Source of the DNA: JACDHG01 sp963815295
Lineage (GTDB): Bacteria; Actinomycetota; Actinomycetes; Propionibacteriales; Nocardioidaceae
Reading direction: 5' to 3'
NCBI GenBank assembly: GCA_963815295.1
Contig: CAWFFZ010000008.1
Coordinates: 2,046,001-2,110,000, forward strand
DNA: 64,000 nucleotides
The position numbers and the translations under genes were made by a program. The stretch's first letter is position 1; the number at the start of each line of letters is the position of its first letter. Positions 1-8,790 of the stretch are shown in pieces. A model generated the notes under the pieces. It was not told the origin of the DNA. It worked only from the letters and a program-made list of their open reading frames with translations, and ran no database searches.

Positions 1-770
1 CCCATCAAGGTGCGTCCTTCGGGTGAGTCGACCAGCGGCAAGGTGTCGGTGAGGTGCGGCACCAGCTCGCGCGCCAGGAACCTGGCGTGTGGCGCGTGGT
101 TGGCGTACTCGACCAGGCGGTTGCCGGGCGGCACGAAGGCCACCACCATCTCCGCCACCTCGTTGCGGTGGATCAGGTTGTCGAGCACCGTCTTGGCCGA
201 GGTGTAGTCGAGGTAGTCCTTGCCGTCGTGGACGACGAGAAGCGGGTAGCGCACCACCTCACGGAACCGCGCCGGCAAGTAGAGGTAGAAAGGGACCTGA
301 CGCCGCAACGCCTTGCTCCCGTACGAATGCTCGATGATCTCCCCCGGTCGGGCCTCGGGATCAGGCAGGCACCAGTCCGGCACCTCGTAGCCGCTGGCAG
401 CGCACACCGAGCTCGCACCGAACGGCCCATGCGCCAGCTTCGGGTTGAGCGGGTCGTTGATGTACTCGTCGCGATGGCCGCCGCGGACGATCTCGAACTG
501 ATACTCGACCCGCGAGCCCTCGGGCATCTCAGTAGTGATGTACCACAAGTCGGTGTCGTGGATCCGACGCAGGTGAAGCGGATCGGGCAGCCCGACAACC
601 CGATGCCGGACCATCACTTCGTCGGCCTCTCCACGCCACAGGAAGGTCGTCCGCCCGCCCTCGACGATCGGCGCGCCGTACCGCTGAACGAACCGGTCGA
701 CCATGGCGGCATCGATTGGCCGTCTGTCCCTCAGGCGGTTGATTGCCAGTCGGCGGCGGCTGCCCGTCAC
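1..770 (-). CDS. Esterase, enterochelin-esterase-like (partial at window edge)
   Basis: The reading frame enters from a GTG near 770 (an in-frame ATG at 704 is the alternative) and is still open at base 1, so the C-terminal part is missing. The N-terminal ~90 residues read like the beta-sandwich cap of esterase D/enterochelin-esterase proteins (LWYITTEMPEGSRVEYQFEI). After it comes the start of an alpha/beta-hydrolase fold (RQVPFYLYLPARF, then YPLLVVHDGKDYLDY). The window ends just where the family normally has its GxSxG nucleophile, so catalytic competence cannot be checked. It lies 17 bases after the S51-like gene, on the same strand and probably in the same transcript, which suggests the three products act on one substrate. 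The substrate is unknown. Confidence 0.8.
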   Translation of the reverse strand, partial: MTGSRRRLAINRLRDRRPIDAAMVDRFVQRYGAPIVEGGRTTFLWRGEADEVMVRHRVVGLPDPLHLRRIHDTDLWYITTEMPEGSRVEYQFEIVRGGHRDEYINDPLNPKLAHGPFGASSVCAASGYEVPDWCLPDPEARPGEIIEHSYGSKALRRQVPFYLYLPARFREVVRYPLLVVHDGKDYLDYTSAKTVLDNLIHRNEVAEMVVAFVPPGNRLVEYANHAPHARFLARELVPHLTDTLPLVDSPEGRTLM

Positions 771-787
771 CTGCCTGCGGGTTGTGG

Positions 788-1711
788 TCACGGCAGCTCT
801 CCCACGGTGGCGACGGTGCCATCGTTGCCGAGCACTCGCGCCCCTGATGGCAGTTCGCCGCCGGAGCCGAGGTCGACCCGTGCGCCGTCGTCCAGCAACA
901 GGCAACGGGCACCTGCGAACCGGCGCACCAACACTTCAAGCACCATCGGGTCGTCCATCCAAAGCCGCCGCCGGGCGTGAGGCAAGGCGACGATACCGCG
1001 CACTGCCCCGAGGCCGCGGTCCCAGATCTCCGCCCCTCGCAGGCCCTGGGGGCCGCGGTCGTTGTAGAGCACCACCCGCTCGGTCAGCGCCATCGCGCCT
1101 GCGGACCAGGCGACCAACGGCAGCTCCGGCGGAGGGACCACACCAAACAGCTTGAGACAACGCAGCAGGATGCCGACGTGTCCGCCCGCGATAGCCAACC
1201 CTTCAGCGTCGCCGAGGATTTGCGCGACCTCTGCCCGGTGGCTCTGGACGGGCTCGCTGTCAGCGATCGGAGCCGCGGACTCCAGCTCGTCGTAGAGCCG
1301 GTCGACCATGTCGACGTACCACGCGTCGACCGCGCGCACCGCCTGCACGCCGTCCACGAGCGCGGCCTCCGCGATGTCGTCGCGCGCTGCCCGGCGCTGG
1401 ACGGCGTACACGCTGTCGAGCGCCCGCTGGAGGCGCGTGGAGTAGATGCCGGCCAGCTCGCCCATCGCATCGCGGTGGGCGAGCGCAGCATTCGCGAAGT
1501 GGTCGTCGGCGGCGAGCACGTCGAACAGCCGGCGGTAGAGCTCGAGATTGCTGGTCCGCCCCTGCATCACCTCGGCGACCTCGGAGTCGTCGCCCTCGCG
1601 GTCCTGCCAGCCGGCCGTCACGATCGCGACGTGGCCCTCGACACCGAGGGAGCGCATGGCTGATCCGGCCGTGGTACGAAAGCGCTGCGGACCGAGCAGG
1701 ACGGTGGTCAT
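788..1711 (-). CDS. Peptidase S51 / GAT1-like serine hydrolase
   Basis: A 307-residue protein of the type-1 glutamine-amidotransferase-like fold, peptidase E/cyanophycinase branch. The nucleophile elbow is AWSAGAM with Ser203, where true amidotransferases have Cys. GLAIAGGHVG (about 171-180) matches the conserved GG strand of S51 proteins, and His245 in ALPHARRR is the likely catalytic histidine. Residues 60-170 form a helical insertion not seen in short PepE proteins. The ATG at 1711 overlaps the stop of the ATP-grasp gene (shared bases 1708-1711), so the two are translationally coupled. Known S51 enzymes cleave Asp dipeptides or isoaspartyl (cyanophycin) bonds. A role in cleaving or editing the product of the adjacent ligase is inference. 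Confidence 0.75.
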   Translation of the reverse strand: MTTVLLGPQRFRTTAGSAMRSLGVEGHVAIVTAGWQDREGDDSEVAEVMQGRTSNLELYRRLFDVLAADDHFANAALAHRDAMGELAGIYSTRLQRALDSVYAVQRRAARDDIAEAALVDGVQAVRAVDAWYVDMVDRLYDELESAAPIADSEPVQSHRAEVAQILGDAEGLAIAGGHVGILLRCLKLFGVVPPPELPLVAWSAGAMALTERVVLYNDRGPQGLRGAEIWDRGLGAVRGIVALPHARRRLWMDDPMVLEVLVRRFAGARCLLLDDGARVDLGSGGELPSGARVLGNDGTVATVGELP

Positions 1712-2925
1712 CCGGCGTGCACGCGCACGGTCCGACCAACGTCGTCGAGCATCCCGCGCACGGTGTCGTAGTCCGGATGGCGCATCCGGACCCAGGCGTT
1801 GGCCATGTAGCCCGCCTCGACCGGCTGCGTGGGTGTGCCGGGATCCGGCATGTGGACGTCGATGATCCACTGCCCGTGGCGCCCATTGATCTCGTCGAGG
1901 CCGGAATAGCCGCTGATGTGTCCGTCGCGTTCGGGACGCAGCGCGACGATCCCGGCCGAGAAGTTGCGCGACATCGGTCGCTCGGTCGAGCCGTGGACTA
2001 TCGCGTTGGCCCACTCACGGTAGACGTCGACTTCGTTGGCGGCAGAGTAGAGATCCCAGGCACCGACACCCGGCGGGCGGCAGCCGATCTCTGAGAAACG
2101 CAGTCCCTTCGGCCCGTAAAACCATTCCATGTGCGTCGCCGACGTGGGAATTCCGAGTGCCTCGATCACCCGCGACCCGAGCTCCCTCACCTCGGCGTAG
2201 AACGACGAGTCGCTGAGTCGGTTGGTCGTCACGAACTGCGGTGAGATCCAGCGGTGCCGCATCGACTCCAACACGTTGGGGTAGTAGTGGGTCGCCCAGT
2301 CGTGCGCGATCCGGCCGTCGATCGCGATGGTGTCGTAGAAACCCTCGTGGCCCTCCACGAACTCCTCTACAGCGATCGAGTCCGTGTCGCCGTAGGACTC
2401 CAATGCGGCTCGCAGCTCCGACATCGAGTCGACCCTGACCGTGCCCTGTGCCCCAGCTCCCGCGCGGGGCTTGAGGATCACCGGGAACCCGATCCGGTTC
2501 GCGAAGTCGACGACCTCGTCGGTGGTGTCGGCGGCGGTGGACGCGGCGGTGGGGACGCCCGCCTGGCGGAGCACGTCCTTCATCGACGGTTTGTCGCGGC
2601 ACAGCCAGGTGGTGCGCACCGACGTTCCCGGTATGCCACGCGCTTCTCTGACCCTGGCCGCCGCCATCTGGTGCGACTCAACCGTGGCTTCGATCCGGTC
2701 GACCCACAAGAGGCTCTGTGCCCATTCGACCGCTGCGTTGAGCTGCCCGACATCCGTGACGTTGTCGACGCGGTAGTAGGCGCCCATCTGGCCCCGCAGC
2801 TCGTCGCCGAGGTCCGACTCGTCGGACTCGCCCACCCCGATGACGTTCGCGCCCACCCCCGCCAGGGCGGCGACGAAGCGCCGCTGGTTCGGTGGGAAGG
2901 CAGGCTCCACGAAGATCACGTTCAC
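1708..2925 (-). CDS. ATP-grasp carboxylate-amine ligase
   Basis: A 405-residue ATP-grasp protein. The N-terminal pre-ATP domain starts MNVIFVEPAFPPNQRRF. The ATP-binding part has PVILKPRAGAGAQGT (about 149-163), VEEFVEGHEG, and the metal-binding stretch RFSEIGCRPPG near residue 285. This arrangement matches ligases of the BacD/carnosine-synthase/biotin-carboxylase-like group, which join a carboxylate to an amine with ATP. The C-terminal ~100 residues are a separate small domain. It is the first gene of a minus-strand set with the S51-like hydrolase (4-base overlap) and an esterase. No carrier protein or NRPS lies nearby. The substrates cannot be read from sequence. Confidence 0.8.
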   Translation of the reverse strand: MNVIFVEPAFPPNQRRFVAALAGVGANVIGVGESDESDLGDELRGQMGAYYRVDNVTDVGQLNAAVEWAQSLLWVDRIEATVESHQMAAARVREARGIPGTSVRTTWLCRDKPSMKDVLRQAGVPTAASTAADTTDEVVDFANRIGFPVILKPRAGAGAQGTVRVDSMSELRAALESYGDTDSIAVEEFVEGHEGFYDTIAIDGRIAHDWATHYYPNVLESMRHRWISPQFVTTNRLSDSSFYAEVRELGSRVIEALGIPTSATHMEWFYGPKGLRFSEIGCRPPGVGAWDLYSAANEVDVYREWANAIVHGSTERPMSRNFSAGIVALRPERDGHISGYSGLDEINGRHGQWIIDVHMPDPGTPTQPVEAGYMANAWVRMRHPDYDTVRGMLDDVGRTVRVHAG

Positions 2926-2972
2926 GATCGCGACTCTAGCGGTCCAGGCTGGTCATCCCGACGCCCGCGACA

Positions 2973-3572
2973 TCACGTCAAAACATCGCTCGCTGTCTGT
3001 CTATTCTGACGGCTCCGTGAGGCCAGCACCGCAAGGATACCGTTCATGATGAACAGGTAGGCCACGAAAGCGGTATTTTCAAAGTTGTAGGTCTGAACCG
3101 ACAAAAAGCTAATTCCGAAGCCGAATGTGCTGATGGCATAGGCAATCCAACTCTCGGAATGCGGGTAGCGATACGACTTGATAAGTGTCGGTATGCCGGC
3201 CAGCATATCGGCCAGCAGCGAGAACAGTAACGCCAAGTTCGGATTGTCGGTAATGGCCCACAGGATGATGCCGATGACCGCCGCCGCCATCAGGTAGTAG
3301 TCGCGCGGCTCGCTCTTCCAATAGGCTTTCTGGTTGAAGAACGAGGCGGCGACGACCAGCAACGGGGTAAGGCCAGCGACAAACGACGCCCACGACAAGC
3401 CCTCGACGCCCTGTGCGCGTTGCGCCACGAAGATGACCATCGGGAAGATTCCCCAGAGCAGCCACGTGATGCGGTTGGGCTGGGCTTTGCCGACGAGGGT
3501 TTCGTACAAGTAATAGAAGCCACCGAGTGAGCCGATGATGGCACCGATAATCGCGAAATACTCGGGCAGCAT
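2973..3572 (-). CDS. Polytopic membrane protein, apparently acquired
   Basis: A 199-residue protein with about seven hydrophobic helices and short loops, starting MLPEYFAIIGAIIGSLGG. The alternating helix pattern and the internal similarity of the two halves recall PQ-loop/SWEET-size proteins, but I see no clear PQ motif, so no function is assigned. Codon use is clearly more AT-rich than in its neighbours (TTA, ATT, AAA and AAT codons are frequent), and its stop falls close to the start of the ATP-grasp gene. It is transcribed alone. The composition suggests horizontal transfer. Similar proteins may be found in candidate-phyla or environmental genomes. Confidence 0.6.
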   Translation of the reverse strand: MLPEYFAIIGAIIGSLGGFYYLYETLVGKAQPNRITWLLWGIFPMVIFVAQRAQGVEGLSWASFVAGLTPLLVVAASFFNQKAYWKSEPRDYYLMAAAVIGIILWAITDNPNLALLFSLLADMLAGIPTLIKSYRYPHSESWIAYAISTFGFGISFLSVQTYNFENTAFVAYLFIMNGILAVLASRSRQNRQTASDVLT

Positions 3573-3665
3573 CGGTTAACCCTAGCAAATTAACAACTCG
3601 GTGAATAACGATTTAAAGTCCGGCGGCAGGGTTGCAATGTGCGAGGGCAAGGGCAAGCATGTGGG

Positions 3666-4499
3666 ATGGCCCAGCCGCTTCGCAGGAGGCTCAGCCGTGG
3701 GCTCCTCGTGTTGGTACTGCTTCTGGGGACGGTGATTGCGATGTTGTGGGCGCTGCAACGTCAGCTGATCTACTTCCCCGACCCCACCTCGGTGCCCCCG
3801 GCCGCTGACGTCATCCCCGGTGCCCGCGACGTCACCCTGCACACAGCAGACGGACTCGAGCTAGGCGCCTGGTTCGTCCCGGCGGACCCCACGGCCGACA
3901 CCGGGATGGCGGTCCTGGTCGCGCCCGGCAACGCCGGCAACCGGGAAGGCCGGGCCGGGCTTGCCGAGGTGCTGAGCGGCCGCGGGCTTGCCGTGCTTCT
4001 CATGGATTACCGAGGCTACGGTGGCAACCCGGGAAGCCCGAGCGAGGACGGCCTCGCCGCCGACGCCGACGCCGCAGCGGTGGCACTCCAAGAGCTCGGC
4101 TATCCCGCACAGCGCACCATCTACTTCGGCGAGTCGCTAGGCACAGGCGTCGTGGCGGCACTTCAAACGCGGCACCCGCCGGCTGGGATAGTCCTCCGCT
4201 CGCCGTTCACCGACCTGGGTGACGTCGGTGCGCACCACTACCCGTGGTTGCCTGTGCGAACGCTGATTCGCGACCGGTTCCCGGTCGTGGATCACCTCGC
4301 GGACAGCGAAGTGCCGGTCACGGTCATCTACGGGCTGCGTGACTCGGTGATCCCCTCAGAGCTCAGTGTCCGCGTCGCGGACCAGGCCCCTTCCCTGGCC
4401 GAACGTGTGGTGTTCGCCAAGGCAGACCACAACGACCCCGTCATGTTCGGGTCCCAGGTGGCCGACGCGGTTGAGCGGTTGTCACGCAGCGTGGGCTGA
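3666..4499 (+). CDS. Alpha/beta hydrolase, membrane-anchored
   Basis: A 277-residue protein with one N-terminal membrane helix (LLVLVLLLGTVIAMLWAL) followed by an alpha/beta-hydrolase domain of the BEM46/ABHD13-like family. The nucleophile elbow is YFGESLGTG (Ser in GESLG). The acid is probably Asp in IYGLRDSVIP and the histidine is His in KADHNDP near the C terminus. The preferred start is ATG at 3666. An in-frame GTG at 3639 is possible but would put charged residues ahead of the helix. The catalytic domain is expected outside the cytoplasmic membrane. Substrate unknown. It is transcribed alone and ends 55 bases before the tRNA-Ala gene on the other strand. Confidence 0.78.
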   Translation: MAQPLRRRLSRGLLVLVLLLGTVIAMLWALQRQLIYFPDPTSVPPAADVIPGARDVTLHTADGLELGAWFVPADPTADTGMAVLVAPGNAGNREGRAGLAEVLSGRGLAVLLMDYRGYGGNPGSPSEDGLAADADAAAVALQELGYPAQRTIYFGESLGTGVVAALQTRHPPAGIVLRSPFTDLGDVGAHHYPWLPVRTLIRDRFPVVDHLADSEVPVTVIYGLRDSVIPSELSVRVADQAPSLAERVVFAKADHNDPVMFGSQVADAVERLSRSVG

Positions 4500-4553
4500 G
4501 CGGGCCGGGACCAATCGCCGGTGGGCGCTGCGATTCTGACCTGCATCCTCGGG

Positions 4554-4626
4554 TGGAGCTGAGGGGACTCGAACCCCTGACCCCCTCCATGCCATGGAGG
4601 TGCGCTACCAGCTGCGCCACAGCCCC
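4554..4626 (-). tRNA. tRNA-Ala (anticodon GGC)
   Basis: A complete cloverleaf is visible on the minus strand. The acceptor stem is GGGGCTG paired with CAGCTCC, the D arm contains GCGC...GCGC, the anticodon stem is CCTCC/GGAGG around loop ATGGCAT (anticodon GGC), and the T arm reads GGGGTTCGAGTCCCC. The discriminator base is A, as expected for alanine, and the 3' CCA is not fully encoded. One G-U pair is present in the acceptor stem. Confidence 0.97.
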
Positions 4627-4730
4627 GCGTCATACGGGCTCCCACCGCGGCCTAGACCTCGGCGGGCGGGTGAAGTTTAGCCAACTCGCGTCGGCATCAC
4701 GAAATCGAGGCACGGGGTGCCCCGCGCCGG

Positions 4731-5894
4731 CTAAGCCTGCTCCGGGACCCCGGTGTAGGCACGCGCCATGAGCGACACGAACTGGTAGACGCCGTCCTCC
4801 TCGGGCGCAAGCGGCCCCGGCACGAAGCTTGGCGCCTTGATCCCCCGCTGCACCGACTCACAGGCCGCCCAGTCCTGGCGGTTGGTGAGATCCCAGAAGT
4901 CGACGGCGTACGCGGGGTCGAAGCCCTCGGCATCGACCGCCTCCGGTGGGAACGCCCACGAGCACTCGATCCGCGTCAGGTCGGGAGTGATCGGCGTGAG
5001 TAAGTGGGTCATCACGTAGTCGGGGTGGAGGCTGATCAAGAGGTTCGGCAGCACGGCGATGTACATCACCGTGTGCTGCTCCTCCTCGTCGAGCCGGGTG
5101 ATGACCGCTCCCTTACTGCGCCCGTCTAGTGACATCGTCTCGGCACCGGATCGCAGCTCCATCCAGCCGCCGACCCACTCCCCCGGGCGGTCGATGTTCT
5201 CGCCACTCGTCGGCGGGCTGACCCGGCAGAGCTCAGGGTGGATCATCGAGCAGTGGTAGCACTCCTGGTAGTTCTCGACGATCACCTTCCAGTTGGCGGC
5301 GACGTCGTACGTGTGCGTCTCGGCAGTGCGGAGCGTCGCGCCGTCATACCTGGCGACGATGTCCTCGAGCTCACCGACGTGGGCTGAGAATGCGCCCGCC
5401 GAGCCCGACGGGTCGACGAAGGTCCAACCATGCCACTCCTCGACTGGCATCTGGAACAGGCTGAACTCTGTCTTGTCGAAGTCGGTGTGGTTCTTGAAGC
5501 CCGGAGCCCCGCGTAGGGAACCGTCGAACTCGTAGCTCCACGCGTGGTACGGACAGATGATCGCCTTCGGCTGGGCTGATCCGCCGCAGGGTAGCAACTC
5601 GTGGCCTCGATGGCGGCAGGCGTTCTCGAACGCGCGCAGGATGCCGTCGTCGCCGCGTGCCACCATCACGCCCGACGCACCGATGTTGTAAGCCTTGAGA
5701 CTTCCTGGCACAGGTACGTCGGATGAGCGCCCCACGCAGACCCACCCGGAGAACACGTGCCGCTGCTCCCAGGTCAGGACAGCCGGGTCGAGATAGGCAG
5801 CCTTGGGCAGCATCCGGCTGGACCCGAACGGCTTCAGCGCTAGAGCGAGCTCGTCGGCGTCGAGTGGGGCAGCCGTCCCGATCTGATTGAACAT
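4731..5894 (-). CDS. Rieske oxygenase alpha subunit, betaine demethylase type
   Basis: A 387-residue ring-hydroxylating-type oxygenase large subunit. The Rieske [2Fe-2S] ligands are C93-x-H95 in CRHRGH and C114-x2-H117 in CPYHAW. The mononuclear iron site is H214 and H219 (NYQECYHCSMIHPE) with D341 in NRQDWAACE. That last stretch is typical of the GbcA/stachydrine-demethylase branch, which oxidatively N-demethylates quaternary amines rather than attacking aromatic rings. No reductase component is encoded nearby. The gene is divergent from the aminotransferase, and the shared gap holds a copy of the TetR palindrome. A -10-like TACTAT at 5904-5909 predicts a very short leader. Substrate class is inferred from family. 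Confidence 0.82.
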   Translation of the reverse strand: MFNQIGTAAPLDADELALALKPFGSSRMLPKAAYLDPAVLTWEQRHVFSGWVCVGRSSDVPVPGSLKAYNIGASGVMVARGDDGILRAFENACRHRGHELLPCGGSAQPKAIICPYHAWSYEFDGSLRGAPGFKNHTDFDKTEFSLFQMPVEEWHGWTFVDPSGSAGAFSAHVGELEDIVARYDGATLRTAETHTYDVAANWKVIVENYQECYHCSMIHPELCRVSPPTSGENIDRPGEWVGGWMELRSGAETMSLDGRSKGAVITRLDEEEQHTVMYIAVLPNLLISLHPDYVMTHLLTPITPDLTRIECSWAFPPEAVDAEGFDPAYAVDFWDLTNRQDWAACESVQRGIKAPSFVPGPLAPEEDGVYQFVSLMARAYTGVPEQA

Positions 5895-5945
5895 GCAGTC
5901 AGGATAGTACCCGAACCGGCTTCCGGCATAGCGCTCCCATGACTA

Positions 5946-5961
5946 GACTGAACAATCATTC
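5946..5961. promoter_or_regulatory. TetR-type operator, copy 1
   Basis: GACTGAACAATCATTC is an imperfect copy of the palindrome GACTGA-ACAG-TCAGTC found at 12561 and 15938. It lies between the divergent Rieske and aminotransferase genes and overlaps a -10-like TAGACT (5944-5949) that would drive the aminotransferase, so binding should block at least that promoter. Confidence 0.65.
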
Positions 5962-6002
5962 AATGGCATCTCTGGTGCCCGACGCAATCCAGCGAGGAGT
6001 CT

Positions 6003-7394
6003 GTGGTGTCCGTCCCTACGACAGAAAGGACCATCGACGCAGCGGTCGACGAGGTGATCGCGGCACAGACCGAGATCTTCATCGCCCGCCAGCCCGTGAG
6101 CGGAGAGATGTCCGCCCGCGCGTCCGTCGTCCTCCCAGGTGGCGCGACGTCCAACTGGCAGATCGCCGAGCCACAGGCCGTGTGGATGAGCCACGGCAAG
6201 GGGTCGCGGATATTCGACGTCGACGGCTGCGAGTACAGCGACTTCCACGGTGGGTACGGCGTCAACCTGGTCGGACACGCCCACCCCGCGATCGTGGCGG
6301 CGGTCAGCGAACGTGTGCGGCGAGGCACCCACTTCGCCCAGCCCACCGAGGACTCGATCATCGTCGCTGCAGAGCTGCGTCGCCGCTTCGGGCTCCCTCA
6401 ATGGCGGTTCGCCAACTCCGGGACCGAGGCCACGATGGACGCTGTCCACCTGATGCGGGCATTCACCAATCGCGACCTCATCATCAAAGTGGAAGGCTGC
6501 TACCACGGGCACCATGACTCGGTGCAGGTCTCGGTGCTCCCCGAAGCCGACGAGGTGGGGCCCATCGACTCCCCACTCAGCGTTGCCGGCAACTCCGGCA
6601 TCCCGCAACAGATTCGCGACCTCGTCCGGGTTGTGCCGTTCAACGATCTGCCGGCGGTTCAGCGGGTATTGGAAGCACATCCAGCTCAGATCGCCGGGAT
6701 GATCGTCGAGCCCATCATGATGAACGCTGGCATCATCCACCCCGATCCTGGATACCTGGCCGGACTTCGCGACCTGTTGCACGCCCACGACGTCCTGCTG
6801 ACGTTCGACGAGGTGAAGACGGGTCTCACCGTCGGCGGAAGCGGTGTCACGGGACTGTCCGGCGTCCTACCCGACTTGATCTGCCTGGCGAAGGCGATGG
6901 GGGGAGGCATCTCGACCGCGGCCATCGGTGGCACCGACGAGATAATGTCGATGATCGCCGACGGCCGATACGAACAGGTCGGGACGTTCAACGGCAACCC
7001 GCTCGCGATGGCAGCGGCGCGAGCAACGCTCACGGAGATCATGCACGACGCGGCGTACGAGCACATCACGATGCTGCGTGAGCGGATCACGGCGGGGATC
7101 GACGACGTGATCGCTCGGCACCAACTCCCCTGGCACGTCACCACGGCAGGAGCGAAAGGGTGCGTCACCTTCCTCCCCGAGCCGACGCGCAACCTGCGCG
7201 ACTTCCTGCAGATCGACGGACGGTACGGCGAAGCGCACTGGCTGGTCCAGCACAACGGCGGAGTCTTCCTCCCGCCGTGGGGCAAGATCGAGCAGTGGCT
7301 CATATCCGTCCAGCACACTACTGAAGATGTCGATCGCTTCGTCGCCAATGTCGGAGCCTTGGCCGGCGCCCTCGCGACGAACGGGCACGAGTGA
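6003..7394 (+). CDS. Class III aminotransferase, GSA-aminomutase-like
   Basis: A 463-residue PLP enzyme of the class III (omega-amino acid/glutamate-1-semialdehyde) family. The PLP lysine is K296 in CLAKAMGGG, the pyridine-nitrogen aspartate is D268 in FDEVKTG, and SGTEATMDAVHLMRA binds the cofactor phosphate. It starts at a GTG preceded by GAGGAG at good spacing. It is not the haem-pathway enzyme by context: no hem genes are near, and it shares an operator with the divergent Rieske oxygenase and is followed by a polyamine-type importer. It probably removes an amino group from a demethylated intermediate, giving a semialdehyde. The amino donor is unknown. Confidence 0.8.
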   Translation: MVSVPTTERTIDAAVDEVIAAQTEIFIARQPVSGEMSARASVVLPGGATSNWQIAEPQAVWMSHGKGSRIFDVDGCEYSDFHGGYGVNLVGHAHPAIVAAVSERVRRGTHFAQPTEDSIIVAAELRRRFGLPQWRFANSGTEATMDAVHLMRAFTNRDLIIKVEGCYHGHHDSVQVSVLPEADEVGPIDSPLSVAGNSGIPQQIRDLVRVVPFNDLPAVQRVLEAHPAQIAGMIVEPIMMNAGIIHPDPGYLAGLRDLLHAHDVLLTFDEVKTGLTVGGSGVTGLSGVLPDLICLAKAMGGGISTAAIGGTDEIMSMIADGRYEQVGTFNGNPLAMAAARATLTEIMHDAAYEHITMLRERITAGIDDVIARHQLPWHVTTAGAKGCVTFLPEPTRNLRDFLQIDGRYGEAHWLVQHNGGVFLPPWGKIEQWLISVQHTTEDVDRFVANVGALAGALATNGHE

Positions 7395-7445
7395 TCCGGC
7401 TCAAGGGTCGACATTCACGGCTCCGAGGGCAACAATGGGAGCGCT

Positions 7446-7461
7446 GGCTGAACAGTCAGTT
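7446..7461. promoter_or_regulatory. TetR-type operator, copy 2
   Basis: GGCTGAACAGTCAGTT keeps the core CTGAACAGTCAG of the palindrome seen at the other three promoters of this block, with degenerate ends. It sits 57 bases upstream of the substrate-binding-protein gene. The adjoining TTAGACC could supply the -10 element. Confidence 0.6.
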
Positions 7462-7518
7462 AGACCGTCCGTCTCGGAAAGATCAGGTTGACGATGGTTC
7501 GACCGTGAAGAGGTTGAC

Positions 7519-8790
7519 ATGGATTTCGACCCGAACGATCCGGCAATCAGACGCCCCGGGCCACGTCCGCAACTTGCCCGGCGAGACGTCCTACGAGGCG
7601 GTTTCTGGCTGACCGTGGGCTTGGGCGCGGCGCCGCTGCTGTCCGCGTGCGGTGACGGGTCCTCAGGGTCCGAGAGTGGGAAGGCGCCGTACCCGTTGGC
7701 TCGACCTGATGACCCGGTGACGTTGCCCTTGAAGTCCAGCAACCCGGCGATCGAGGACGGGCTCGAACCCGAGTCCGGCGGCTCTTTCAAGATCCTGAAC
7801 TACGACCAGTACATGGCACCCGGTGTCATGAAGAAGTTCGGTGAGGACCACGGTGTCTCGGTCCAGGTGACGCCGTACAGCAACTACGACGAGATGTTGG
7901 CGAAGATCCGGGCTCCGGGTGAGTCGTTCGACATGGTGTTCCCTGGACCGAGCGTGATGAGCAAGATGGTCTACACCGAACTGCTCCAGCCGCTCAACCA
8001 CTCCTACGTCCCCAACATCACGAACCTCTGGCCGGAGTACCAGGACCCCTGGTACGACCGTGGTGCGCGATACACCGTCCCGTACACCGTCTACGGCACC
8101 GGAGTGCTCTACCGCGCCGACAGAGTCTCCGAAGTGCCAACAAACGGGTACGACCTCCTGTGGGACGAGCAGTACTCCGGCAAGGTCTACCTGCTCGACG
8201 ACATGCAGGAAGCCCTCGGAATGTCGATGCTCCGCAACGACATCACCACCGACATCAACACCAGCAACCCGGAGTACGTCAACGAGGCGAGAGACTCGCT
8301 CAAGGAACTCATCGACCTGGTCAAGATCAAGGCCAACGTCAACGCCTACTCCGAGGTCCCGGAGGGCACGGCCACCATTCACCAGGCCTGGTCGGGTGAC
8401 CCGATCGCGGGGCAGTACTACCTGCCGAAAGGCGAGACCCCGGAGGTGCTGGGGTACTGGCGGCCGGATGACCCGAAGCAACGGGTCATCGGCAGCGACG
8501 TCATCGCGATCCCCAAGAGTGCGGAGAAGCCGGTGCTCGCACACATGTTCATCAACGACCTGCTCGACAACAAGATCTCGCTGTGGAACTTCGGCTGGAA
8601 CGGCTACCAGCCGCCGCTGAACAAGCTGTCCGCTCCGTACCTGATTGACCAGGGCTACATCCCTGAGAACTTGATGAACGCCGTCGTCCTGCCCGAGGAC
8701 TTCGACGCCGGTCTGACATTCTACGAAGTGAGCCCGAGCACTGAGACGCTCTGGCGCACCGCCTGGTCTCAGTTCAAGGCTGGTGCCTGA
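7519..8790 (+). CDS. ABC importer substrate-binding lipoprotein, PotD-like
   Basis: A 423-residue polyamine/betaine-type periplasmic-binding-family protein. The N terminus has twin arginines (R21-R22 in RRDVLRGG) and a hydrophobic stretch ending in the lipobox LSAC (C44), so it is probably Tat-exported and lipid-anchored. The mature domain shows PotD-family features (GGSFKILNYDQYM, DMVFPGPSVMSKM, YWRPDDPKQRVIGSD). The start is preceded by GAAGAGG. It is followed without a gap by two permease genes. The family binds putrescine, spermidine and other cationic amines, which agrees with a neighbouring N-demethylase. The exact ligand cannot be read. Confidence 0.85.
   Translation: MDFDPNDPAIRRPGPRPQLARRDVLRGGFWLTVGLGAAPLLSACGDGSSGSESGKAPYPLARPDDPVTLPLKSSNPAIEDGLEPESGGSFKILNYDQYMAPGVMKKFGEDHGVSVQVTPYSNYDEMLAKIRAPGESFDMVFPGPSVMSKMVYTELLQPLNHSYVPNITNLWPEYQDPWYDRGARYTVPYTVYGTGVLYRADRVSEVPTNGYDLLWDEQYSGKVYLLDDMQEALGMSMLRNDITTDINTSNPEYVNEARDSLKELIDLVKIKANVNAYSEVPEGTATIHQAWSGDPIAGQYYLPKGETPEVLGYWRPDDPKQRVIGSDVIAIPKSAEKPVLAHMFINDLLDNKISLWNFGWNGYQPPLNKLSAPYLIDQGYIPENLMNAVVLPEDFDAGLTFYEVSPSTETLWRTAWSQFKAGA

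Noticed and set aside
54..980. Long plus-strand open frame (308 codons)
   Set aside because: It is the antisense of the esterase and S51-like genes, with Arg/Pro/Ala-rich text and no motif; high GC produces such shadows.
6003..7394. Calling the aminotransferase HemL
   Set aside because: It shares the fold, but the context is catabolic, no haem genes are near, and it is under the block's TetR-type operator.
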